41,474 nt of DNA from an uncultured Parafilimonas sp. (GTDB lineage Bacteria > Bacteroidota > Bacteroidia > Chitinophagales > Chitinophagaceae): contig CAIRZB010000109.1 of assembly GCA_903882935.1 (NCBI GenBank), positions 1 to 41,474 of the forward strand, given 5' to 3'. The position numbers and the translations under genes were made by a program. Positions 1 to 9,311 of the stretch are shown piece after piece (position 1 is the stretch's first letter; the number at the start of each line of letters is the position of its first letter). Below the pieces are notes generated by a model, which was not told the origin of the DNA, made no database searches, and was given only the letters and a program-made list of their open reading frames with translations.

Positions 1-11
1 ATAGGTAAACT

Positions 12-500
12 TTATTTGCCCAAAAACGAGCTGTTAAAAGCTAAGGGTAAAAGCCAAGACACAGACGGAATAACATAAACCTTGCCTGATAGCCCCGCTA
101 AAATAAGACGCAAAGGCTGTTTTGCATTGGCCTCCCGTTCTGTCAGGCTTTGCCGGCAGATGCCGCAAGGTGAAATGGGGCTTGTACTGCCACCCAGTAA
201 ATTGTTATAGGAAACTGCCATTGTAATTACATTAACACGCGGGTACAAGGCAGCCGCAGCCGACAGCAAAACCCTTTCAGCACAAATACCTGCTGGAAAA
301 CTTGCATTCTCTTGGTTGCTGCCCGTAATTAATTGTCCATTTGCCAGCATAGCAGCAGCACCCACCAAAAAATTAGAGTAAGGCGCATAGGCATCGCCAG
401 TAGCCCTGCGGGCCGCCGCTAACAAAACAGCATCGGCCCTGGGCAGCTCGCCTTCGCCTTCATAAACATCGTATGTAAACTGAAAATTCTCTCTTTTCAC
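12..500 (-). CDS. cdd: Cytidine deaminase
   Basis: Predicted to deaminate cytidine and deoxycytidine to uridine and deoxyuridine in cytoplasmic pyrimidine salvage. The 162-residue protein carries the zinc-site signature of the family: C73-A74-E75 in the helix that supplies the catalytic glutamate, and P-C-G-I-C with C112 and C115. An upstream YAPYSNFLVGAA stretch matches the substrate-binding segment of homotetrameric cytidine deaminases. Length is slightly above the usual 130-150 residues. It follows the M28 peptidase gene on the same strand after a 24-bp gap, so it is probably the last gene of a lepB-M28-cdd run. The stop codon lies 11 bases from the window edge and the gene is complete. 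Confidence 0.93.
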   Translation of the reverse strand: MKRENFQFTYDVYEGEGELPRADAVLLAAARRATGDAYAPYSNFLVGAAAMLANGQLITGSNQENASFPAGICAERVLLSAAAALYPRVNVITMAVSYNNLLGGSTSPISPCGICRQSLTEREANAKQPLRLILAGLSGKVYVIPSVSWLLPLAFNSSFLGK

Positions 501-524
501 GGCTTGCTGTTATTACTTAAAGGC

Positions 525-1682
525 TCAATTACCCGCCATCACCCTACTGTTAAAAGCTTTAATTAGTTGAAGTAGGTTGTTTACATTATTTAAAGGCAGT
601 GTTTCTGCCCGGTCAAAAACATCATGGTAAGCTTTGATGCCTCCTAGCGTATAAAAGAAAAAAGCTGGCACTCCCTTTTCTGTAAAAAAATAATGGTCGC
701 TATTGGCTGCCTTGCCCCTGGCATTAACTGCGGCCAAATAATGCTGGCTGGCATTAATTTCCTGCATCCATCTAAACTCGTTAGTAAACTCGGTGGCGTT
801 TACCACTGTTATGCCTTCGTCCCCTGTACCCTCTAGGTCGAGATTTAGCAAAAACCTGATTTTGTTGAGTGGAACAAGCGGATGCCCAGTGAAATATTTT
901 GAACCCAACAACCCGGCTTCTTCCCCGCCAAAAGAAATAAACCCAATGGAGTATGGTTGTGGGTGTGAGGCATACCAACGGGCAAGGCTTAGCAATAACG
1001 CTGTGCCGCTGGCATTATCGTTAGCACCGGGAAAATAAACATTGCTTCCCAGCCCGCCAAGGTGGTCGTAATGTGCAGTGATATAAATAAACGAGTCTGG
1101 CACCAACGTACCCTTTACGTACCCACAAATATTTGCTGCCTTAAACTTTTTTACAAACTCATTTTCAATATTGGCTGTAAAATTGGCAGGCAATGCTTTA
1201 AAACGGGTGCCATCTAAAATTATGGCAGTGTAATCCTGTACCTGCATTGCAACATCGGCAGTAAGCTTTTGGGCAAGGGTAATTATAACACGGTTAATGG
1301 GGTCAACAAAATGAACACTGTCTTGTTGTTTAAGCGCACCGTTGGCTTTAATGCCCCTGCTGCCTGGCTCAACAATAAAATCTTTGCCGGGTTCAAGCGT
1401 AATGCCGTTAACAGCCACTTCCATTTTACCAGGAAATGTGTTGACAGGGTAGGTGAAATTTTGGGTGAAACTTTTACCATCCAATGGCAAAAGCCCATCC
1501 TGCGCAAAGGTGGCACTTATAAATTCCGCCGCTTTACGCATACCGTCATTCGTATAGCCCCTGCCCCAAAAATAGGGGGCTGTTAAGGTATCTACCATAT
1601 GGCGGATATACAAGGAATCTTGGGCACTGGCGGAGAAAACAGCCGAGAATGTTACCAGCACTAATGCGAATACTGTTTTCAT
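525..1682 (-). CDS. Secreted M28 family zinc peptidase
   Basis: Predicted exported metallo-aminopeptidase with two zinc ions. Residues 1-20 form a signal peptide ending near A-S-A-Q. All M28 metal ligands are visible: H204 in TAHYDHLGG, bridging D222 in GANDNASGTA, catalytic pair E254-E255 in FGGEEAGLLGS, D282 in NLDLEG and H353 in AYHDVFD. The S-D-H-Y-F-F segment near residue 328 is also typical. The 385-residue length is normal for a peptidase without a PA domain. It lies 68 bp downstream of lepB and 24 bp upstream of cdd on the same strand. Substrate specificity (aminopeptidase or other) cannot be read from the sequence. Confidence 0.92.
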   Translation of the reverse strand: MKTVFALVLVTFSAVFSASAQDSLYIRHMVDTLTAPYFWGRGYTNDGMRKAAEFISATFAQDGLLPLDGKSFTQNFTYPVNTFPGKMEVAVNGITLEPGKDFIVEPGSRGIKANGALKQQDSVHFVDPINRVIITLAQKLTADVAMQVQDYTAIILDGTRFKALPANFTANIENEFVKKFKAANICGYVKGTLVPDSFIYITAHYDHLGGLGSNVYFPGANDNASGTALLLSLARWYASHPQPYSIGFISFGGEEAGLLGSKYFTGHPLVPLNKIRFLLNLDLEGTGDEGITVVNATEFTNEFRWMQEINASQHYLAAVNARGKAANSDHYFFTEKGVPAFFFYTLGGIKAYHDVFDRAETLPLNNVNNLLQLIKAFNSRVMAGN

Positions 1683-1750
1683 CGATAAGCTTATTTTACG
1701 GTTAACAACCCGCTGTTACCATCGTTTTCAACGCCCGCCCAATCAAAATA

Positions 1751-3262
1751 CTACTTAATACCTTGGAAAAGCCTGCCCCAGCGCGGTCCTTTGCTCCAGC
1801 TAAACCAAATGAAAGACGCTTTACCAACAATATGGGTTTCAGGCACCATGCCCCAAAAACGGCTGTCTTGGCTACGGTGGCGGTTGTCGCCCATCATCCA
1901 ATAATAGTTGTATTTTGTAACAAAGGTGTTGGTCTCCTTACCATTAATAATAAACTTGCCGTTCGGCTCTTCTTCCAAGGTGTTGCCCTCGTAGTTTTTA
2001 ACCAAGCGGCGGTATATGGCAATGTTAGCTGGGGTTAAAGTAATTGTTTCGCCCCTTTTTGGTATGTGCAATTTACCATAATTATCAGGTGTCCAAGGGT
2101 AGTTTGCCTGGTCAAAAGGAAATACCCCCCTATCATCCAAGTCATTTGCCACAACACTTTTAACATTGGGCTGCCTCTGCGCAATGGCGGCCGCACTGGC
2201 TGTCATATTAATTAAATAAGTAACGCTGTCAACCACAAAAAGGTCTTGCTCTTCTTCAGGCTTGTTCCCGTCTATATTTAGGGAGTCACTAATAAATTCG
2301 GGGGTAAACGCGGTGCCGTTCGTCTTTACCAGATAATCTGTTTGTGAAAAAGGTGGCACATAAGCAGGCTTGTCGTTTACATATAATTGTCCTTTTATCA
2401 CTTGTATATCATCACCGGGAGCACCTGTGCAGCGCTTAATATAGTTGTCTGTTTTATCCAATGGGTGTACAACTATATCTGGGTGTTCTGCAAGCAACGC
2501 ATCACGGTCGCCTCGGTAATTTTTACGCAAAACATCATAGTACATATTTAGGCTTCCAAAACCGGGCTCATTTATAATGGTGTCGCCAGCAGGTACGTTA
2601 AATACCACCACGTCGTTACGTTTTACCTCGGTAAAGCCAGGCAGCCTTTTATACGGAAGTTGTAACCACTTAAGGTAGCTGGGCCTGGTTTCGCTAAAAG
2701 GCATAACATTGTGTACAAACGGAAAACTTAAGGGCGTTACTGGCAGCCTTGGGCCATAGCTCATTTTGTTCACAAACAAAAAGTCGTTTACCAACAACGT
2801 TTTCTCCATACTGCCGGAGGGTATTACGTAGGCCTCAAATACAAAAGTGCGTATAATGGTAGCAGCAACAATGGCAAACACTGCGGCATCCGCCCATTCG
2901 CGGTTAGGTGTTTTCTTATATTTCTTAACACTTTCCGGCCCCTGCCATTTCACTTTTTTATCAAACCCCAAATATGGCAGGTACAAAAAAGGTATAAAAA
3001 CCACTGCTGTGTGTGCCAAAAAGCTGGTTTTTCCAAAATGCATACTGTACACAATGGTTATCCAAATAGTAATAAACTGCCCCACAATGGGTATAAATTG
3101 CAGCCAAAACCACAGCCGTTTAATACCACAGGCCTCCACCATAACCCAAGTGTTGTAAAACGGCACAAACGCCTTGTTGCCGTCGGCACCCATTTTTTTA
3201 AACATGCCATAAATACCGATGTGCCAACCCACCGTGCCTAATATAAAAATAATCCAGCCCAT
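1751..3262 (-). CDS. lepB: Signal peptidase I with N-terminal membrane domain
   Basis: Cleaves signal peptides from exported proteins at the outer face of the inner membrane. The first ~100 residues form several hydrophobic segments resembling the DUF5684 domain common in Bacteroidota signal peptidases. The S26 domain follows: the catalytic serine is about S151 in IPSGSMEKTL, the general-base lysine about K276 in DNYIKRCTGAPGD, and the late GDNRHRSQDSR box is intact. A long insert lies between the lysine region and that box, which explains the 503-residue length against about 250-320 in proteobacteria. It is divergent from the acyl-CoA dehydrogenase gene and first in a lepB-M28-cdd run. The start is supported by a promoter-like sequence 19 nt upstream. 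Confidence 0.95.
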   Translation of the reverse strand: MGWIIFILGTVGWHIGIYGMFKKMGADGNKAFVPFYNTWVMVEACGIKRLWFWLQFIPIVGQFITIWITIVYSMHFGKTSFLAHTAVVFIPFLYLPYLGFDKKVKWQGPESVKKYKKTPNREWADAAVFAIVAATIIRTFVFEAYVIPSGSMEKTLLVNDFLFVNKMSYGPRLPVTPLSFPFVHNVMPFSETRPSYLKWLQLPYKRLPGFTEVKRNDVVVFNVPAGDTIINEPGFGSLNMYYDVLRKNYRGDRDALLAEHPDIVVHPLDKTDNYIKRCTGAPGDDIQVIKGQLYVNDKPAYVPPFSQTDYLVKTNGTAFTPEFISDSLNIDGNKPEEEQDLFVVDSVTYLINMTASAAAIAQRQPNVKSVVANDLDDRGVFPFDQANYPWTPDNYGKLHIPKRGETITLTPANIAIYRRLVKNYEGNTLEEEPNGKFIINGKETNTFVTKYNYYWMMGDNRHRSQDSRFWGMVPETHIVGKASFIWFSWSKGPRWGRLFQGIK

Positions 3263-3281
3263 AGATGTTTTTTAAAGTGAG

Positions 3282-3311
3282 CAAAAATAACATTATAAAC
3301 CACCCCGCAAA
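3282..3311 (-). promoter_or_regulatory. Bacteroidota-type promoter for lepB
   Basis: On the minus strand a -33 element TTTG (3311-3308) and a -7 element TATTTTTG (3289-3282, matching TAnnTTTG) are separated by 18 nt, as in the primary sigma promoter of Bacteroidota. The ATG of lepB at 3262 lies 19 nt downstream of the -7 box. The elements are seen directly; activity is inferred. Confidence 0.55.
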
Positions 3312-3481
3312 TTAAGCCAGTGAAAAGTTTTGATAAAAGGGGCGGAAAACGCATTTGGCCCAAATAGTTAATGCAAAAACTAGTAGGGCATTGCGTTTGC
3401 CAGGGCGTAATAAATGATTACTAACGTTTAACCAAGCAGTAAAACCTGCGCCCCAACCACAAAAAATAGTTAGCTATGCAA

Positions 3482-3512
3482 CTAACAAATGTTAGCCTAT
3501 TGCTTATTTTTG
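3482..3512 (+). promoter_or_regulatory. -7 box with adjoining operator-like palindrome
   Basis: TATTTTTG at 3505-3512 matches TAnnTTTG and lies 19 nt before the acyl-CoA dehydrogenase ATG. No TTTG is found at the right distance upstream. Instead there is an inverted repeat, CTAAC (3482-3486) and GTTAG (3491-3495) with a 4-nt spacer, and another GTTAG just upstream, in the position of a -33 element. This arrangement would suit a promoter controlled by a TetR-like or other regulator, but no regulator gene is adjacent. Confidence 0.35.
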
Positions 3513-3531
3513 TATCTACAACTTTACTACT

Positions 3532-4686
3532 ATGGATTTTAACTTGCATGAAGAACAACGGATGATACAAAAAGCAGCCAGCGACTTTGCGCAGCAGGAA
3601 TGCTTGCCAGGCGTTATTGAAAGGGACGAAAAAATGCTTTTTCCGCGACAGCAGGTGCTTAAGCTTGCACAGTTGGGTTTTATGGGCATGATGGTACACC
3701 CTAACTACGGCGGTGCCGGCATGGATACGATAAGCTACGTTTTGGCCATGGAAGAAATTAGTAAAATTGACGCCAGCACCAGCGTTTGCATGAGTGTTAA
3801 CAACAGCCTGGTTTGTTGGGGTTTGGAGGCCTACGGAAGCGAACAACAAAAACAACAATATTTAACCCCGTTGGCCCAGGGCCAAAAAAATGGCGATCTG
3901 TATATCGGCGCTTTTTTGTTAAGCGAACCGGAGGCTGGCAGCGATGCAACAAGCCAGCAAACTACTGCCAAGGACATGGGCGACTATTACCTGCTTAACG
4001 GCACAAAAAACTGGATAACCAACGGAAGCAGTGCCAGTGTGTACCTAGTAATGGCGCAAACTGATGCTGCTAAAGGCAGCCATGGCATAAACGCTTTTAT
4101 TGTAGAAAAAAATTGGCCGGGCATAACAGTTGGTGCAAAAGAAAACAAATTGGGCATTAGGGCCAGCGACACCCACAGCATAATGTTTGCCGATGTAAGG
4201 GTACCTAAAGAAAACAGGATTGGCGAAGATGGCTTTGGGTTTAAGTTTGCCATGCACACGCTTGCCGGCGGCCGTATAGGCATTGCCAGCCAGGCATTGG
4301 GCATAGCAGGTGGTGCCTACCAACTGGCATTAGCTTACAGCAAACAACGCCGGGCTTTTGGCAAAGAAATTATGCACCACCAGGCCATACAGTTTAAACT
4401 GGCCGATATGGCCACAAGGATTGAAGCAGCACGCCTGCTTTGCTTTAAGGCCGCTTACGAAAAAGACAACGGACAAGATTATACCTTAAGCAGCAGCATG
4501 GCAAAAGTTTTTGCAAGCGAAACGGCCATGTGGGTAACCACAGAGGCCCTACAAATACACGGCGGCTACGGCTACGTGAAAGAATACCATGTGGAACGCC
4601 TGATGAGGGATGCAAAAATAACACAGATATATGAGGGTACCAGCGAGGTGCAGCGTATTGTTATTAGCAGGGCTATTTTAAAATAA
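3532..4686 (+). CDS. Acyl-CoA dehydrogenase
   Basis: FAD-dependent enzyme that introduces an alpha-beta double bond into acyl-CoA and passes electrons to electron-transfer flavoprotein. The 384-residue length and architecture match the short-chain/butyryl type: N-terminal helical domain (MDFNLHEEQRM), middle beta domain (LLSEPEAGSDA, NWITNGSSASVYLVMAQ) and C-terminal helical domain. The catalytic base is E368 in IYEGTSEVQR, the position used by short-chain and short-branched-chain dehydrogenases. The flavin-contact QIHGGYGY stretch is present. It stands alone, divergent from lepB, with no etf or thiolase genes nearby. Exact chain-length preference cannot be assigned. Confidence 0.93.
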   Translation: MDFNLHEEQRMIQKAASDFAQQECLPGVIERDEKMLFPRQQVLKLAQLGFMGMMVHPNYGGAGMDTISYVLAMEEISKIDASTSVCMSVNNSLVCWGLEAYGSEQQKQQYLTPLAQGQKNGDLYIGAFLLSEPEAGSDATSQQTTAKDMGDYYLLNGTKNWITNGSSASVYLVMAQTDAAKGSHGINAFIVEKNWPGITVGAKENKLGIRASDTHSIMFADVRVPKENRIGEDGFGFKFAMHTLAGGRIGIASQALGIAGGAYQLALAYSKQRRAFGKEIMHHQAIQFKLADMATRIEAARLLCFKAAYEKDNGQDYTLSSSMAKVFASETAMWVTTEALQIHGGYGYVKEYHVERLMRDAKITQIYEGTSEVQRIVISRAILK

Positions 4687-4707
4687 CCGCCAACAATCCA
4701 AAAATTT

Positions 4708-4730
4708 ATTGCACACAACTGTGGTGCAAT
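4708..4730. other. 7-bp inverted repeat after acyl-CoA dehydrogenase
   Basis: ATTGCAC (4708-4714) and GTGCAAT (4724-4730) form a perfect inverted repeat around 9 nt, 22 bp after the stop codon. No T-run follows directly, so a terminator role is uncertain. The rest of the 257-bp gap to the kinase gene is AT-rich without a recognisable feature. Confidence 0.3.
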
Positions 4731-4943
4731 CTGACGCGCCAAATATTAAAAAAAGCTAAAAAATAGGCACCATTTTTACAAAAAAATAAATTCTACCTTA
4801 TAATTATTACATTTTTATAGGTAATTTAAGCAAAAACCCGTAAACTTTGATATTCCTTTGTTGTTGTATTTGAATAGTCAATTTAGGCGACATTTACCAG
4901 TCCAAAAAACAATGGCAACCCTATAGCGTGCCACTTCATCAAC

Positions 4944-7900
4944 ATGAATGATATCTTACTTTCCGGCGCTAAATCAATCATCAGCAATGCCCCCTCAGCC
5001 ATTGCCCTGTTTGATTTGGAGATGCGCTATTTGGTAGCTTCACCAAAATGGCAGTTGGATTTTGGGCTGGGTAAAGCCGATATTACCGGCAAAGCATTGT
5101 ACGAACTATACCCCGAGATTAGCAAAGAGTGGAAGGCCCTATTGAAAGCATGCCTGAGCGAAGGAAAAGTATTGGAAAACAAAGCCCACCAGCTTAAAAG
5201 GCAAGGGGGTACCGTTAAATTGTTAAGCTGGAGTATTAAGCCATGGGTTGCGGCTAACGACTCAACGGCGGGCCTCATCATTTACTCAGAAGATATTACT
5301 GACAAAAAAGAGACAGAAAATAAGTTACAAGAAAGCGAAGATCATTTTAGGCGGGCTTTTGAAAATTCAGCTACGGGCATGTCTATTATCGACATGGAAG
5401 GGCATTGGGTTGACGTAAACGAAAAGTTGTGTAAAATACTGGGGTATTCAAAGGCCGAATTGTTAGGCCGCAACTTTAAACCTATCACCCATCCAGAGGA
5501 CCTTGCCAGCCAGATGGAACTGAAAAATGAAATTCTTTCAGGCCGCCGAAACAGCTACCAGATGGAAAAACGGGTGTACCACAAGCAGGGGCACACCTTT
5601 TGGGTATCTATTTCATCATCCCTAATTAGGGATGCACAAAGCAACCCAAAGCACTTTATTTCACAAATTGAAGATATTTCCGCCCGAAAGCAGGCCGAAC
5701 GGGCACTGCTGGAAGAAAAAAAATTGTTAAGAACGCTTATTGATAACTTACCCCTAAACGTATATATTAAAAACCTTCAGTCGCAAAAAACGTTGGCCAA
5801 CCGCGCAGAGTACGAGTTTATGGGTGTCCAAAGCGAAGCTGATATTTTAGGCAAAGATGATTTTGAACTATACCCGTACGACTCCGCAAAGGCTTTCGTG
5901 GAATCAGACAGGAAAGTATTTGCCTCTGGCACACCATTGCTAAATGTGGAATCGGTTATTAAACGAAATGACGGCAGCGAAAAATGGTTTTTATTAAGTA
6001 AAATCCCCCTTAAAAACGAATCTGGTGAAATAAAAGGGCTGTTAGGCATTAGCTACGATATTACCGAGCGTAAAGAATTTGAAAAAGAGTTGTTGGACAC
6101 CCAAAACCTGTTAAACCAAGCCGAGGTAATTTCAAATACAGGCAGCATTGAAATTAATTTTAAAACTGGTAAGCGCAAATGGAGCGATGAATTCTACAGA
6201 ATATTAGGCCTGCAACCAGGCAGTATTGAAGCTTCAGCAGAGGCTTTCGTTTCCTTTCTTCATCCTGAGGAGAAAGAAAAGTACCTGCATTGGTTTTATA
6301 ACAGTGTTGGCAAAAAGAAAAATTCGGCTGACATTGAGACGAGGATTATTCGTGCAGACGGCGAAGTGAGAAACATTTTTGTTTATGGCATAGGAATAAT
6401 CAGCGACCAAGATGTTCCAGAAAGAATATTTGGCGTAATAAAAGACATTACCCAGAAAAAACAAGCAGAAGAAAAAACGGCACATGCCCAAAACCTTTTG
6501 GAAAGGGCTGAAAACATAGCCCATATTGGCAGCGCAGAAGTTGATTTTAAAACCAAAAAAGCTATTTGGTCAAAAGAGCTTTACAAAATTTTAGGGGCCG
6601 AGCCTGGCAACGACGATTTGAAGTTTGGGGTGATAGACAAATACCTTCATCCTGATGAGCGTGCCAAATACTGGAACTGGGTTGAACATGGCTTGCAAAA
6701 AAAATCCAGGGTAGACCAATTGGAATCGAGGGTAGTAAGAACAGACGGCACAGAACGCGATGTGATGATATATGGGTATGTGGAATATGACACATGGGGA
6801 ATACCAGACAAAATATTTGGGGTTTTTAAAGACATTACAGAGGATAAGAAAATACTGAGGGAGCTACAAACGAGCAAGCAGGTTTACCAATCACTTTTTT
6901 ATAAAAACCCTGCAGCAGTATTTTCAGTTGCACTTGATGGCCATTTTACCAGCGCAAACCAAGCTTTTATCGATAATACGGCATTCGATATTGACAGCCT
7001 TTTACAAAAGAACTTCACCGCTATTATTCACCCAATGGAGGCTTCTAAAGTTCAAGCACATTTCTCAGATGCAAAAAATGGCCTAACACGCCAGTTTGAA
7101 ACAAACGTAATTACGGGCAAGGGGCGCACATTGTTGGTTTCCGTTATTCTTATACCGATTGTTGTTGACGATATAATTACTGGTGTATATGGCATTGCCA
7201 ATGATATAAGCGAAGTAAAAAGACAAGAAGCCATAGATAAACTGGAAAGGGAAATTTGGGAATATTACAACAATAAGCGTAACAATATTGAAGAAATCAT
7301 TTTAATGTTGTTGAATGGGTTGGAAAAAATCCACCCAGACATGCTTTGTTCAGTGTTAAAATACCGCGATGGCAAGCTCTATAACTGGGCATCGGCCAGC
7401 GTTCCGAAAGGTTATATTGATGCCATTGATGGTTTTAGTGCTAGCATGGGTGTTGGCAGTTGCGGAACGGCAGCATTTTTAAGGGAAAAAGTTATTGTAA
7501 CGGATATTGCAAATGACCCCTTGTGGAAAAATTCAAAGGATTTGGCCGCAAGGTTTAATTTAAAAGCATGTTGGTCAAGCCCATTGATAGACTCCAACAA
7601 AAACCTTTTGGGTACTTTTGGTATTTACCATACATCCGTTCGGGCAGTAAGTGCAGATGAAGAATTATCCATTGAACGGGCACGAATTATTTTAACCAAC
7701 ATTATTGAAAACAAAAAGGCCGAGGACGAACTAAATATTAAAGAAAAAGCCATCGCATCGTCCATGAGCGGCATCGGGATGACCGATTTGGACGGACGCA
7801 TCGTTTATGCGAACGATGCCCTTGGAAAAATGTGGGGATACACCAATAAAGATGAATTGATTGGCAAAACACTCGCAGACGTATTTGAAGGTGACGGCAC

Positions 7901-9185
7901 AACAAAAACTGTAGCGGCATTGCATAAATATGGGCTTAAAAAAGGAGAGGCGATTGGCAGAAAAATGGACGGCACTTTGTTTAACGTCGCATTTTCTTCC
8001 AACATGATTTATGATGAAAAAGGCCTTCCTGTTCGGATGTTTGGCTCGTACATTGACATTACAGAAAATAAATTAACTGAAAAAGCACTAAAACAAAGCC
8101 ATGAGCTGCTGGAAAAATTAACCGACCAAGTACCGGCCGCCATCTACCAATTTAGGATAACCGCAGATGGAACGATGTCGTTCGAGTTTGTGAGCAATGG
8201 CATAACCAAGGTAATACCTGGTGTTACACCAGGGCAATTGAAAGAAAATGTTCGGCTAGGCTTTTACATGATACACCCCGATGACATTGAACTGTTTAGG
8301 CAATCCCTTTTTGCATCAAAAGAATCCCTAACGGAATGGAGCATCCAGTACCGCATAGTTACCCAACAACAAAATATCATTTGGCATAAGGTTACTGCAC
8401 AGCCTGAAAAGCTCGATGATGGGTCGGTGGTATGGTATGGCTACTTTCAAGATGTTACTTCGCAAAAAAGCCAAGAGCAGGAGCGGGAGCATTTAATACT
8501 TGAATTATCCCAGCATAATAAAGACCTGAGGCATTTTTCCTATATCACTTCACACAACCTGCGTGCACCGCTTTCCAATCTTGTAGGCTTGGTTAACCTT
8601 ATTGATGACATGCAAGTGGAAGACAATACGCTGGCAGAACTGCTGAAGGGTTTTAAAACCTCTACACTTTTACTTAACGACACCGTAAACGACCTTTTAA
8701 AGGTGCTTACCGTTAAAGATAACCTTTCCATAAAACAGGAGGATATTGAGCTATCAACGGTTTTCGAAAAAATAGTCAGCCAAATTAAGCTGTTAATTGA
8801 AAGCGTTAGACCCGAGATAGTTTTTGACTGTAGTGCATGCCCTGTAGTTACTTTCAACAAAGTGTACATGGAAAGCATATTTCTAAACCTTATCACCAAC
8901 TCAATCAAATACAGGTCACCAAAAAGATCACTAAAAATAACCATTACAAGCCAGCTAAAGGGCGACAACACACTGCTAATATTTGCTGATAATGGATTGG
9001 GCATTGACGCAGAGCGGTACAAAGACAGGATTTTTGGCCTATACCAACGTTTTCACAACCACCCAGACAGCAAAGGTTTTGGCTTGTACATGGTAAAATC
9101 GCAAATGGAAGCCTTAGGGGGCAAGGCTGAAATAAAAAGTGCTGAAGACGTAGGCACCCAATTAATACTCACCTTTAAAAATTAA
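4944..9185 (+). CDS. Multi-PAS/GAF sensor histidine kinase
   Basis: Large soluble sensor kinase of 1413 residues with no evident signal peptide or membrane segment, so it probably senses a cytoplasmic or diffusible cue. By eye there are eight PAS domains, most ending in a D-I-T/S linker with a coiled-coil-like helix: about 10-125, 130-255, 262-383, 384-512, 513-640, 645-765, then a GAF domain (about 775-930), then PAS at 937-1055 and 1060-1190. The kinase core has an H-box with H1204 in SHNLRAPLSN, an N-box around N1319 in NLITNSIKYRS, a G1 box ADNGLGID and a G2 box KGFGLYMVKSQ. No receiver domain is attached and no response regulator gene is adjacent, so its partner is unknown. PAS domains 4 and 5 look like a tandem duplication. 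Confidence 0.93.
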   Translation: MNDILLSGAKSIISNAPSAIALFDLEMRYLVASPKWQLDFGLGKADITGKALYELYPEISKEWKALLKACLSEGKVLENKAHQLKRQGGTVKLLSWSIKPWVAANDSTAGLIIYSEDITDKKETENKLQESEDHFRRAFENSATGMSIIDMEGHWVDVNEKLCKILGYSKAELLGRNFKPITHPEDLASQMELKNEILSGRRNSYQMEKRVYHKQGHTFWVSISSSLIRDAQSNPKHFISQIEDISARKQAERALLEEKKLLRTLIDNLPLNVYIKNLQSQKTLANRAEYEFMGVQSEADILGKDDFELYPYDSAKAFVESDRKVFASGTPLLNVESVIKRNDGSEKWFLLSKIPLKNESGEIKGLLGISYDITERKEFEKELLDTQNLLNQAEVISNTGSIEINFKTGKRKWSDEFYRILGLQPGSIEASAEAFVSFLHPEEKEKYLHWFYNSVGKKKNSADIETRIIRADGEVRNIFVYGIGIISDQDVPERIFGVIKDITQKKQAEEKTAHAQNLLERAENIAHIGSAEVDFKTKKAIWSKELYKILGAEPGNDDLKFGVIDKYLHPDERAKYWNWVEHGLQKKSRVDQLESRVVRTDGTERDVMIYGYVEYDTWGIPDKIFGVFKDITEDKKILRELQTSKQVYQSLFYKNPAAVFSVALDGHFTSANQAFIDNTAFDIDSLLQKNFTAIIHPMEASKVQAHFSDAKNGLTRQFETNVITGKGRTLLVSVILIPIVVDDIITGVYGIANDISEVKRQEAIDKLEREIWEYYNNKRNNIEEIILMLLNGLEKIHPDMLCSVLKYRDGKLYNWASASVPKGYIDAIDGFSASMGVGSCGTAAFLREKVIVTDIANDPLWKNSKDLAARFNLKACWSSPLIDSNKNLLGTFGIYHTSVRAVSADEELSIERARIILTNIIENKKAEDELNIKEKAIASSMSGIGMTDLDGRIVYANDALGKMWGYTNKDELIGKTLADVFEGDGTTKTVAALHKYGLKKGEAIGRKMDGTLFNVAFSSNMIYDEKGLPVRMFGSYIDITENKLTEKALKQSHELLEKLTDQVPAAIYQFRITADGTMSFEFVSNGITKVIPGVTPGQLKENVRLGFYMIHPDDIELFRQSLFASKESLTEWSIQYRIVTQQQNIIWHKVTAQPEKLDDGSVVWYGYFQDVTSQKSQEQEREHLILELSQHNKDLRHFSYITSHNLRAPLSNLVGLVNLIDDMQVEDNTLAELLKGFKTSTLLLNDTVNDLLKVLTVKDNLSIKQEDIELSTVFEKIVSQIKLLIESVRPEIVFDCSACPVVTFNKVYMESIFLNLITNSIKYRSPKRSLKITITSQLKGDNTLLIFADNGLGIDAERYKDRIFGLYQRFHNHPDSKGFGLYMVKSQMEALGGKAEIKSAEDVGTQLILTFKN

Positions 9186-9192
9186 CGCGGCT

Positions 9193-9216
9193 CACTAATC
9201 TAGCGCTGAATTAGTG
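9193..9216 (+). terminator. Possible terminator after the kinase gene
   Basis: CACTAAT (9193-9199) and ATTAGTG (9210-9216) are perfect inverted arms around a 10-nt loop holding AGCGCT. The hairpin begins 7 nt after the kinase stop. Only a short T-rich stretch (TATTT) follows, so the call is tentative. Confidence 0.35.
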
Positions 9217-9311
9217 TATTTGGCAAAACAAATTCTTGCAATGCCATGCCGCAATTTTTGTGAAGCCACATACTGTTTTCCGCCGTAAATTTAGCCCCTA
9301 AATGGTAGCAA

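Noticed and set aside
1269-1586. Opposite-strand open frame within the M28 gene
   Set aside because: It is a shadow of the coding strand with no recognisable protein pattern; the same applies to the many other frames inside long genes.
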